Positions 1 to 6,371 of a stretch of DNA of 17,261 nt are shown here, piece after piece (position 1 is the first letter of the stretch; every line of letters begins with the position of its first letter). The position numbers and the translations under genes are program-made. Location of the stretch: the NCBI GenBank assembly GCA_021786815.1, contig JAJYMR010000160.1, forward strand, positions 1 to 17,261. The letters run 5' to 3'. This DNA comes from Deltaproteobacteria bacterium (GTDB lineage Bacteria > Desulfobacterota > Binatia > Binatales > Binataceae). The notes beneath the pieces were generated by a model. That model made no database searches and had not been told where the DNA came from. It saw only the letters and a list, made by a program, of their open reading frames with translations.

Positions 1-1
1 G

Positions 2-169
2 CTGCAGGTCGTCGATCCCGACACCTGCGTGAAGATTGTCCGCGAAATGACCTCCGAGCTTCCCTACACGCACTTCTTCTCGTTCTTCCTGCCGCCCGGA
101 TTGCCGCCGCGATGGCTCGAACCGCACCTGGAGTTGTTCGCGTCGAAGGTGATACCGGCGTTTCGATGA
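2..169 (+). CDS. C-terminal end of a probable LLM-class flavin-dependent oxidoreductase (partial)
   Basis: An open frame enters the window at base 2 and ends at TGA 167-169, giving 55 residues with no start. The peptide begins LQVVDPDTCVKIVREMTSEL and ends in HLELFASKVIPAFR. The closing pattern LELFA..VIPAFR is typical of the C-terminus of luciferase-like (LLM) F420/FMN-dependent monooxygenases. That assignment rests on family memory and on a short tail only, so substrate and cofactor cannot be stated. The catalytic TIM barrel lies outside the window. It is followed after 54 nt by the HExxH gene on the same strand. Another oxidoreductase family with a similar tail is possible. Confidence 0.6.
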   Translation: MQVVDPDTCVKIVREMTSELPYTHFFSFFLPPGLPPRWLEPHLELFASKVIPAFR

Positions 170-170
170 C

Positions 171-200
171 GCCGCGCGCGCCGTGGCTGCGCGGCGCGGC
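171..200. other. GC-rich inverted repeat between the first two plus-strand genes
   Basis: GCCGCGC at 171-177 pairs perfectly with GCGCGGC at 194-200. It starts two bases after the stop of the partial oxidoreductase. No T-tract follows, so it is not a standard intrinsic terminator. It may still be a stem-loop protecting or ending the upstream transcript. In DNA this rich in CG repeats, chance is a real alternative. Confidence 0.3.
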
Positions 201-223
201 ACAGAAGGAGACGAAAGCGCTCG

Positions 224-787
224 ATGGCGCGAGAGGTACCGAAAGGCACGAAATCACCGGGCGCGGAGCCCGCGGCTCGCGAGCGTCCGCTGCCGGATTT
301 CTTCTATCGCCTCACTCCGCGTCTTCAGCGCTGCTATCTCAAGAGCGATTCAATCGATCGTTTCGATTTCGTCATAACGCCGGGCGCGCGCAAACGGGCC
401 GCCGATCTGGTGGATCTGCTCGACAGCGGAAATCTGCGCGCAACCGAGCGAGGCGCAAACGAACTTGCGGACGAGATATGCCGGCTCGCCGGCGTCGCGC
501 CGGTTCCGGTGCTGGTGCGCGGCGTCAGGCCGCACAACGCGCGCGGCGAGCTGCACGGACTTTTCCGCGTCGATCGGCCGCAGGGAATCGTGCTATGGAT
601 GCGCACGGCGCAGCGCCACGACGTCGTGAAGCCGCGCACCTTTCTGCGCACGCTGCTTCACGAGCTCTGCCATTATTTCGATTACGCGCTTTTGGAGCTC
701 GAGGATTCGTTCCACACGATGGGGTTTTTCAGGCGCGAGTCGTTCCTGGTACGGGCCGTGGCTCCGCTCGCCTCGCGTGGCGGCTAG
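224..787 (+). CDS. Putative zinc metallopeptidase with HExxH motif (SprT-like)
   Basis: This 187-residue protein has the signature LLHELCHYFD, with HELCH at residues 146-150. Two His and the catalytic Glu of a zincin are therefore present. H164 in the following DSFHTMGFFR stretch is a candidate third ligand. The start ATG at 224 has AGAAGGAG at 203-210, with a slightly long 13-nt spacer. There is no signal peptide or membrane segment, so it is probably cytoplasmic. About 140 residues precede the motif, and the protein ends shortly after it, an arrangement resembling compact SprT-like or WSS1-like domains. The exact family and substrate are unknown to me. It lies 54 nt after the partial oxidoreductase on the same strand and converges on the uspA-like gene, whose stop is only 40 nt away. 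Confidence 0.75.
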   Translation: MAREVPKGTKSPGAEPAARERPLPDFFYRLTPRLQRCYLKSDSIDRFDFVITPGARKRAADLVDLLDSGNLRATERGANELADEICRLAGVAPVPVLVRGVRPHNARGELHGLFRVDRPQGIVLWMRTAQRHDVVKPRTFLRTLLHELCHYFDYALLELEDSFHTMGFFRRESFLVRAVAPLASRGG

Positions 788-826
788 CCGGGGCGACGGC
801 GCCGCGTTCGAGCTCGCCCGGCGCGC

Positions 827-1264
827 TCACTTCACGACCAGAACGGGAATTTCGGAGAGGTCTATCACGCGCTCGGTCACGCTGCCCATCAGGACCCGGC
901 GCGGGCCGCGCCTGCCGATCTTGCCCATCACGATCAAATCCACCTGCTGCTTCTGGGCAATCCTGAGCAGGGTTTCATGAGGCGTTCCGTGCTCGACCAT
1001 CGTGGCGACGCTCACCTTGTGCTCGGCGAGGTTGCGGATTTCCTGGAGATACTTCTCGGCGTCGGCCGACAGCGTCTCGCGCGCCTGTTGCTCGTCCTTG
1101 CCCAGCGCGCGGCAGAACGTGCGCAGCACTTCCTCGTCCACGACGTGGACGGCGAGCAGCTCCGCGCCGTAATTCTGCGCCATCTCGATCGCCATCGCCG
1201 CCGCCCGCATCGACGGCTCCGAGCCGTCCGTCGCTACCATAATCTTGCGGAAAGGATGCTTCAT
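827..1264 (-). CDS. UspA-type universal stress protein
   Basis: This 145-residue single-domain Usp protein starts KIMVATDGSE (D13, the usual nucleotide-contacting Asp) and carries the ATP-binding signature G-2x-G-9x-G-S at G114, G117, G127 and S128. It should therefore be an ATP-binding Usp rather than the non-binding UspA subtype. Usp proteins are cytoplasmic and modulate stress responses; a direct target cannot be read from the sequence. Its ATG (1262-1264) overlaps the TGA of ATPase subunit D (1261-1263) as ATGA, so translation is probably coupled and it is the last gene of the V/A-ATPase operon. No clear terminator follows in the 39 nt before the convergent metallopeptidase stop. Confidence 0.93.
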   Translation of the reverse strand: MKHPFRKIMVATDGSEPSMRAAAMAIEMAQNYGAELLAVHVVDEEVLRTFCRALGKDEQQARETLSADAEKYLQEIRNLAEHKVSVATMVEHGTPHETLLRIAQKQQVDLIVMGKIGRRGPRRVLMGSVTERVIDLSEIPVLVVK

Positions 1265-1887
1265 TCCGAACCCTCCCTGCGGGCCTGCACGCGCTTGAGC
1301 TGAAACAGCGCCTCGCGCTCGCGCTCCTCAAGCCCGCTCTCCATGTATCCGACCGTCTCCTGATATTGCGGGATGAGAAGGTTCGAAAGCGCGTTGACGC
1401 GCTTCTGGGTCTTGCGTAATTCGACCGCGAGCCGACGAAAGGCGATCTCCAACTCCGCCTGCTCGACCAACCGGCGCATCGCCGCGAGAAACTTTTCCCG
1501 CGCAAGGTCAAGTTCGAGCGATGTGCCGAGCAGTCCCCATGGCGGAGCCGTTTCGGCAGGTTGCCAGTTCAAAAGCGGAAGCACGATCCCGAACAGGCTT
1601 CGCTCCTGCGTGGCGATCTCGGCCGCCGCCGGCGCGGCCAGCGCCGCGCGCGCGACCTGCTCGCGCCCGAGCGAAACGCACGCCGCGGCGAGTTCCGAGT
1701 AAGCCTCGGTGAGCGCCGCTTCCGCCTCGGCGCGCGAACGGCGGAGATCCTCCAGATGGCTGAACAGCTCGCGCAGGATTATCTCGCGCTTCTCGTCCAG
1801 AAGCTGGCGCCCTTCCTGGGCGAGCCCCAGGTCTTCCTTGAGCCGGAGCAGGTTCGCCTTGGTGGTTGGGAGCGCGAGCCGGGCCAT
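1261..1887 (-). CDS. atpD: V/A-type ATPase central-stalk subunit D
   Basis: Subunit D (208 residues) is the rotating central shaft of V1/A1, transmitting torque between the A3B3 head and the membrane ring. The N-terminal helix has the family pattern PTTKANLLRLKEDLGLA and LLDEKREIIL (about residues 7-39). The C-terminal helix has ELRKTQKRVNALSNLLIP (about 155-172). Together these form the long antiparallel coiled coil. The intervening part carries the Ala-rich middle and the globular insert. Length is normal for the family (about 200-220). ATG lies 6 nt after the TGA of subunit B. The gene ends in an ATGA overlap with the universal stress protein. Note that atpD in F-type nomenclature means a different subunit. 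Confidence 0.96.
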   Translation of the reverse strand: MARLALPTTKANLLRLKEDLGLAQEGRQLLDEKREIILRELFSHLEDLRRSRAEAEAALTEAYSELAAACVSLGREQVARAALAAPAAAEIATQERSLFGIVLPLLNWQPAETAPPWGLLGTSLELDLAREKFLAAMRRLVEQAELEIAFRRLAVELRKTQKRVNALSNLLIPQYQETVGYMESGLEEREREALFQLKRVQARREGSE

Positions 1888-1893
1888 CGGCGT

Positions 1894-3273
1894 TCACTTC
1901 AGATGCGCGGCGAGTTCCTGTTCGCTCACGCGGGTCAGGTCGGCCGCCGGGATGAGCTTCAGCATCTCCCACCCGCGGTCGAGGGTCTGTGCGATGGACC
2001 GGTTCTCTTCCGGTCCCTGTCCGACGAATTCCGTCTCGAAGCGGCGTCCGAATTCGAGGTACATCTTGTCACGCCCGGAAAGCTCCTCCTCGCCGATTAT
2101 CGCCGCGAGCATCCGGATCCTCCGCGTGTAGGCGTATGCGCTGTAAAGCTGGTTGGAGAGATGGGCATGGTCGTCGCGGGTGCGACCGGCGCCAATACCG
2201 TCGCTCATCAGGCGCGAGAGCGAAGGCAGAACGTTGATCGGCGGATAGATGTCCGCGCGGTCGAGTTCCCGCTCGAGCACTATCTGCCCTTCGGTGATGT
2301 AGCCCGTGAGATCGGGAATCGGATGCGTGATGTCGTCGTTGGGCATCGTGAGGATCGGCACCTGAGTGATCGAGCCTTCGCGCCCGCGGATTCTTCCCGC
2401 GCGCTCGTAGAGCGAGGCGAGATCGCTGTAGAGATAGCCGGGGAATCCCTTGCGGCTTGGCACTTCGCCCTTGGCCGAGGCGACCTCGCGCAGCGCCTCG
2501 CAGTACTGCGTCATGTCCGTGACCACGACCAGCACGTGCATCCCGCGGTCGAACGCGAGATATTCGGCCAGGGTGAACGCGGTGCGCGGTGTGATAAGGC
2601 GCTCGACAGCCGGATCGTCGGCGAAATTCACGAACATCGCGACGCGGCCGAGCGCGCCGCTTTCCTCCACGCTTCGGCGGAACATGTCGGCGACGTCGCG
2701 GCTTGCGCCCACGATCGCGAAGATAACGGCGAAGCCGGCGCGCTCGCCCGGCACCTCGGCCTGGCGGACGATCTGCGCGGCGAGCCGGTTGTGCGGCAAT
2801 CCGCTCGCCGAGAAAATCGGCAGTTTCTGGCCGCGCACCAGCGTGTTCATCCCGTCGATCGCAGAGACGCCGGTCTGCAGGAAATCGCGCGGATAGGCGC
2901 GCATCGCGGGATTGATCGCGGCCCCGTTCACGTCGCGCCATTCGCGCGCGAGCGGCTCGGGACCGCCGTCGAGCGCGTGGCCGAAACTGTCGAACGTGCG
3001 GCCGAGCATCTCCTCGGCGACCGGCACTTCGAGTCCATGGGCGAGAAATCTGACGCGCGTCTCGGCGGGCGAGAGGCCTTCGGTGCCCTGATAGACCTCG
3101 AGCGCGACCGTCTCGCGGCTTGCGATCAGCACTCTGCCCGGGCGCACGCGCCCGTCGCCGCCAATCACCTCGACCATCTCTCCGTAAGAGATTCCGCGCG
3201 CACCCTCGAGGAACACGAGCGCGCCCGAGACGCTTTTGAGCCCGCACTGGAACAGTCCGCTCTCGCGCATCAT
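1894..3273 (-). CDS. atpB: V/A-type ATPase non-catalytic subunit B
   Basis: Subunit B (459 residues) alternates with A in the A3B3 head and contributes to the nucleotide site without catalysing. The usual Walker A is degenerate: QTGVSAIDGMNTLVRGQKLPIF is followed by SASGLPHN (GLPHN at 158-162) instead of GxGKT, as expected for B. LPSLSRLMSDG around residues 349-359 holds R354, at the place of the family's Arg finger. The frame stays open upstream to 3816, but that part is antisense-like shadow. The start is set by GGAGG in CCGGAGGGTCAC directly before ATGATG at 3273-3268. The first ATG overlaps the subunit A stop by 4 nt (ATGA), so A and B are translationally coupled, fitting equal stoichiometry. 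Confidence 0.97.
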   Translation of the reverse strand: MMRESGLFQCGLKSVSGALVFLEGARGISYGEMVEVIGGDGRVRPGRVLIASRETVALEVYQGTEGLSPAETRVRFLAHGLEVPVAEEMLGRTFDSFGHALDGGPEPLAREWRDVNGAAINPAMRAYPRDFLQTGVSAIDGMNTLVRGQKLPIFSASGLPHNRLAAQIVRQAEVPGERAGFAVIFAIVGASRDVADMFRRSVEESGALGRVAMFVNFADDPAVERLITPRTAFTLAEYLAFDRGMHVLVVVTDMTQYCEALREVASAKGEVPSRKGFPGYLYSDLASLYERAGRIRGREGSITQVPILTMPNDDITHPIPDLTGYITEGQIVLERELDRADIYPPINVLPSLSRLMSDGIGAGRTRDDHAHLSNQLYSAYAYTRRIRMLAAIIGEEELSGRDKMYLEFGRRFETEFVGQGPEENRSIAQTLDRGWEMLKLIPAADLTRVSEQELAAHLK

Positions 3274-5090
3274 GTGACCCTCCGGAAATCGCGATAGAGC
3301 GCGTCCATCTCCTCGTCGATCCTTCGCGTCAGCTCCTTGAAGCGGTCGAGCTGATCGTTCGGGATCTTTTCCTTCGCGCGCACGATCTCCTCGCGCACAG
3401 CCATCTCGCGCACCCGATGGATCGGCGCGCCCTTTTTGACCACCTCTTCTGCGCGCTTTACGAAATGGAGCACCGCGCCGAGCAGCGCGAGCTGCTTTTC
3501 CGGCTGGCAGAACGTATCCACCGGATCGTTCGCGTTCTGCTGAAGACACGCCTCCTGGAGCAGGCGCGAGCCCTCGATTATCAGGCGCTGCTCGTCGGGA
3601 AGCGCGTCCTCGCCGATAAGGCGGACGATACGCTGCAGGCGGCTGTCCTCCTGCAAAAGGCGCATAGCCTCGTCGCGCAAGGCGCGCCATCGGGCGTCGT
3701 ACTTGCGATGCCACCATTCGCCGACTTCGTCGAGATAGCCGCTGTAGCTCTCCAGGTAGTTTATCGCCGGGAAGTAGCGCGCCGCCGCGAGATCCTTGTC
3801 GAGCGCCCAGAAACATCGCGTGAAACGCTTGGTATGCTGCGTCACGGGTTCCGAGAAGTCGCCGCCCGCGGGCGAGACCGCGCCAATCACGGTGACCGAA
3901 CCCGTCGCGCCGCCAAGAGTTTCCACGTAGCCCGCGCGCTCATAGAACTGCGCAAGCCGCGCGGCCAGGTATGCCGGAAAACCCTCCTCGGCGGGCATCT
4001 CCTCGAGCCGCCCCGAGACTTCTCTGAGCGCCTCGGCCCATCGCGAGGTCGAATCGGCCATCAGCGCGACGTCATAGCCCATGTCGCGGTAATACTCGGC
4101 AATCGTAATTCCGGTGTAGATACTCGCCTCGCGCGCGGCGACCGGCATGTTCGAGGTGTTGCCGATTAGCACCGTCTTCTCCATCAGCGGGCGTTTGGTG
4201 CGCGGATCGGCAAGCTCGGGAAACACGAGCAGCACTTCGGCCATCTCGTTTCCCCGCTCGCCGCACCCGACGAACACTATTATGTCGGCCATCGCCCACT
4301 TGGAGAGCTGATGCTGCGTGACGGTCTTGCCGGTGCCGAATCCGCCCGGAATCGCCGCGGTTCCTCCCTTCGCGAGCGGAAAGAAAAGATCGAAGATGCG
4401 CTGGCCGGTGATTAGTGGCACCTCGGGGCGCAGATGGCTGTGGTACGGGCGCGGGCGCTTGACCGGCCATCGATGCGCCATCGTAAGGGACATCTCCTCG
4501 CCGGTTTCGTGACGGCGAACCGTCGCGACAACGTCGGCCACCGTGTATTCGCCCTCGGGCACCACGCTCGCGAGTTCACCCGAGACCTCCGGCGGCACGA
4601 GCACGCGATGCTCGATCACGGAGGTTTCCTGCACGATTCCCAGCACCTCGCCCGCGCCGATTTTTTCTCCCGCGCGCTTTCGCGGCACGAAATGCCATCG
4701 CTTTTCCGTGTCGAGCGGCGTTGCCTTGGTTCCGCGCGAGATGTACGGGCCGGCCTTCTCGAGCGCATGGAGCGGGCGCTGGATACCGTCGAACACGCTG
4801 CCGACCAGCCCGGGCCCGAGCGTGACGAACATCGGAAGACCGGTTGAGAACACCGGGCGGCCCGGGCCAAGTCCTTCCGTCTCTTCGTAAACCTGAAGGA
4901 GTGCCTGGCCGCCAGAGACGCCGATCACTTCGCCGATGAGGCGCTCGTCGCCGACTTCCATCTGCTCGCCCATGAAGACCGAGTGCTCGACTTCGGCCTT
5001 GACGACGGGACCGCTTACCCACACGGTCCGTCCCACGGGCTTGCGTTGCGCCTCGCGGGCGCCTGGCGATGTGCTCAGCTCACCTGCCAC
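3270..5090 (-). CDS. atpA: V/A-type ATPase catalytic subunit A
   Basis: Subunit A (606 residues with this start) hydrolyses or makes ATP. It shows an N-terminal beta-barrel (about 20-90), then the non-homologous insert specific to V/A-type A subunits (about 115-195). The P-loop PGGFGTGKT (GGFGTGKT at 249-256) follows, then GCGERGNE (E278, the catalytic Glu position), Walker B VALMADSTSR (341-350) and a C-terminal helical domain. All catalytic residues are present. The start is GTG at 5090, lying 16 nt inside subunit E, with GGGGAA upstream. A slightly later start near the beta-barrel cannot be excluded, because the first roughly 18 residues are poorly conserved. Its stop overlaps the start of B. 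Confidence 0.97.
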   Translation of the reverse strand: MAGELSTSPGAREAQRKPVGRTVWVSGPVVKAEVEHSVFMGEQMEVGDERLIGEVIGVSGGQALLQVYEETEGLGPGRPVFSTGLPMFVTLGPGLVGSVFDGIQRPLHALEKAGPYISRGTKATPLDTEKRWHFVPRKRAGEKIGAGEVLGIVQETSVIEHRVLVPPEVSGELASVVPEGEYTVADVVATVRRHETGEEMSLTMAHRWPVKRPRPYHSHLRPEVPLITGQRIFDLFFPLAKGGTAAIPGGFGTGKTVTQHQLSKWAMADIIVFVGCGERGNEMAEVLLVFPELADPRTKRPLMEKTVLIGNTSNMPVAAREASIYTGITIAEYYRDMGYDVALMADSTSRWAEALREVSGRLEEMPAEEGFPAYLAARLAQFYERAGYVETLGGATGSVTVIGAVSPAGGDFSEPVTQHTKRFTRCFWALDKDLAAARYFPAINYLESYSGYLDEVGEWWHRKYDARWRALRDEAMRLLQEDSRLQRIVRLIGEDALPDEQRLIIEGSRLLQEACLQQNANDPVDTFCQPEKQLALLGAVLHFVKRAEEVVKKGAPIHRVREMAVREEIVRAKEKIPNDQLDRFKELTRRIDEEMDALYRDFRRVT

Positions 5091-5710
5091 GATTCATCCG
5101 TTCCCCAGAGCCACTCGGCGACCATCGGCCGAAGCCGCGGCTTCTCTCGCGCGACAATCGCCGCGAAACTGTTGTCGTAATAGGCGCGGCGATCCGCCTG
5201 CCAGACGAGGCATCCGCCGCGCACGTTCGGGTCAGTTTCGATATCGACTTTGTCGATCCCGGCTTCGCGCATCGCCGCCTCCGCAGCGCCCTTATCTTCG
5301 GCAGCCACTGCGACGATAAAGCGTTCGCCGTCGAGCACGCCGATTGCGTGGCGCGCCAGTTCGGAAAGCAGGCGCGGGTAGGAAGCGTCTTTTCTCAGCG
5401 CGTCGAGCGCGTTGGGAAGCTCAGCGAACACCGCTTCGATAAGCTCCTCGCGGGCTCCGAGAAGGCTGCGTCGCGCCTGGAACCGTGCGAGCGCAAGTTC
5501 GGTTGCGGTCTGCTTGCGCACGCGCTCCATCTCTTCGCGGCTCTCGCTGGCGTGGCGTCTCTCACGCTCGGCCTGCGCGTCGGCAAGGATGCGCCTTGCC
5601 TCGGCCTGCGCGGTTTCGCGGAGCTTTTTCGCCTCCTGCTCGGCCTGCGCGACAATCGCCTTGGCGAGGATGTCGGCACTCGCTCCGGTTGCTTGCAAGG
5701 TATCAGGCAT
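5075..5710 (-). CDS. atpE: V/A-type ATPase peripheral-stalk subunit E
   Basis: Subunit E (211 residues) pairs with the H/G subunit to form the peripheral stator linking the A3B3 head to subunit I. Residues about 15-95 are a charged, Ala/Glu/Arg-rich helix with coiled-coil character (AEQEAKKLRETAQAEARRIL). Residues about 105-205 form the globular head-binding domain, ending in NVRGGCLVWQADRRAYYDNS, which matches the family pattern of a GG turn followed by DNSF. ATG at 5710 lies 6 nt after the subunit F stop, with GAAGG as ribosome site. Its last codons overlap the GTG start of subunit A. In Thermus and most archaea, from memory, E precedes C and F; here it follows F. Confidence 0.93.
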   Translation of the reverse strand: MPDTLQATGASADILAKAIVAQAEQEAKKLRETAQAEARRILADAQAERERRHASESREEMERVRKQTATELALARFQARRSLLGAREELIEAVFAELPNALDALRKDASYPRLLSELARHAIGVLDGERFIVAVAAEDKGAAEAAMREAGIDKVDIETDPNVRGGCLVWQADRRAYYDNSFAAIVAREKPRLRPMVAEWLWGTDESWQVS

Positions 5711-5716
5711 CTGCCT

Positions 5717-6016
5717 TCACAGTTTTATTCCGAGCGCGGAGAGCAGGAGCGCCTCTTCGTCGGCGCGCTCTTCGATTCGGCCGCCGAAGCCGGGAATTAC
5801 CTGGATTATCGCGCCCGCGAGTATGGCGTTTCGGATCTGCGGCATTATCCACTGCGCCACGCGTTCCGTGACGAGGATAAGCGGCTGCTGCCCGGACGCA
5901 AGCACATTCTCCAGTTCGCGCCGCGCAGCCTCCGCTCCGGCCGGCGCGACTCCTTTCACGCCAATCAGTCCGAAGCCCGCGACGATCTCCTCTTCGCCGA
6001 GCACGAACGCAACCAT
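5717..6016 (-). CDS. atpF: V/A-type ATPase subunit F
   Basis: Subunit F (99 residues) is a small Rossmann-like central-stalk protein that binds subunit D and can regulate activity. It begins MVAFVLGEEEIVAGFGLIGV, matching the family pattern (hydrophobic strand, then GF.L.G). It continues to LILVTERVAQWI and to IIQVIPGFGGRI, corresponding to the conserved VTE and P.IPG elements. Size is typical (about 100). ATG at 6016 is one base after the TGA of subunit K. The gene lies between K and E, which places it earlier than in the better-known Thermus operon. Confidence 0.93.
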   Translation of the reverse strand: MVAFVLGEEEIVAGFGLIGVKGVAPAGAEAARRELENVLASGQQPLILVTERVAQWIMPQIRNAILAGAIIQVIPGFGGRIEERADEEALLLSALGIKL

Positions 6017-6017
6017 T

Positions 6018-6359
6018 TCAGATCTTGCCCAGTATCATCACCGACACGATAAGCCCGTAGATCGCGATTCCTTCCGCAAGGCCGACGAAGATAAGCGCGC
6101 GGGGCGCCACTTCGGGACGCTCACCGACCACGCCCATCGCGGCCGAACCCACCATCCCGACCGCGATTCCTCCGGCGATAGTGCTGATCCCGACCGACGC
6201 GGCGGCCGCGATAAAGCCCCATTTCATGACCTCTGGCGACGCGGCGCCGGCGCGCTCGGCCGCCTGCTGCGCGAACAGGACCAGCGGGACGAGCATGATC
6301 ACCGCGACCGCAAACAGCGCAACGCCCGCAAGCTTCATCCAGGTCTCGAGCCGACGCAT
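6018..6359 (-). CDS. atpK: V/A-type ATPase membrane ring subunit K (c subunit)
   Basis: The 113-residue ring proteolipid carries ions across the membrane. A hydrophobic N-terminal segment (about 9-30) precedes the canonical hairpin: helix one at about 48-72, a polar loop VGERPE (78-83), and helix two LIFVGLAEGIAIYGLIVSVM with the ion-binding Glu at E96. Only one ion-binding Glu is present, so the ring should consist of single hairpins. Residues typical of sodium sites (Gln in helix one, Ser/Thr after the Glu) are absent; Gly follows E96. I infer proton specificity. The N-terminal segment may be a cleaved signal-like leader or a third helix. A strong AGGAGG lies upstream, fitting the high copy number of the ring. 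Confidence 0.95.
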   Translation of the reverse strand: MRRLETWMKLAGVALFAVAVIMLVPLVLFAQQAAERAGAASPEVMKWGFIAAAASVGISTIAGGIAVGMVGSAAMGVVGERPEVAPRALIFVGLAEGIAIYGLIVSVMILGKI

Positions 6360-6363
6360 GTTT

Positions 6364-6369
6364 CCTCCT
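6364..6369 (-). promoter_or_regulatory. Strong ribosome binding site of the ring subunit gene
   Basis: On the minus strand AGGAGG sits 4 nt before the ATG of subunit K. It matches the anti-Shine-Dalgarno core fully and is the strongest such site I see among the ATPase genes. This fits the multi-copy need for the c subunit. Confidence 0.7.
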
Positions 6370-6371
6370 CG

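Noticed and set aside
112..966. 284-residue plus-strand frame across the left edge
   Set aside because: Arg/Ser/Ala-rich composition overlapping two better-supported genes and the convergent uspA-like gene.
1561..3297. 578-residue open frame on the plus strand opposite subunits B and D
   Set aside because: It lies antisense to well-identified ATPase genes, has an Arg/His/Ala-rich composition without domains, and is explained by codon-position GC bias.
3274..3816. Upstream in-frame extension of subunit B to residue -181
   Set aside because: It overlaps the conserved C-terminus of subunit A and has an Arg-rich nonsense composition. ATGATG at 3273 has a good ribosome site and family-like N-terminus.
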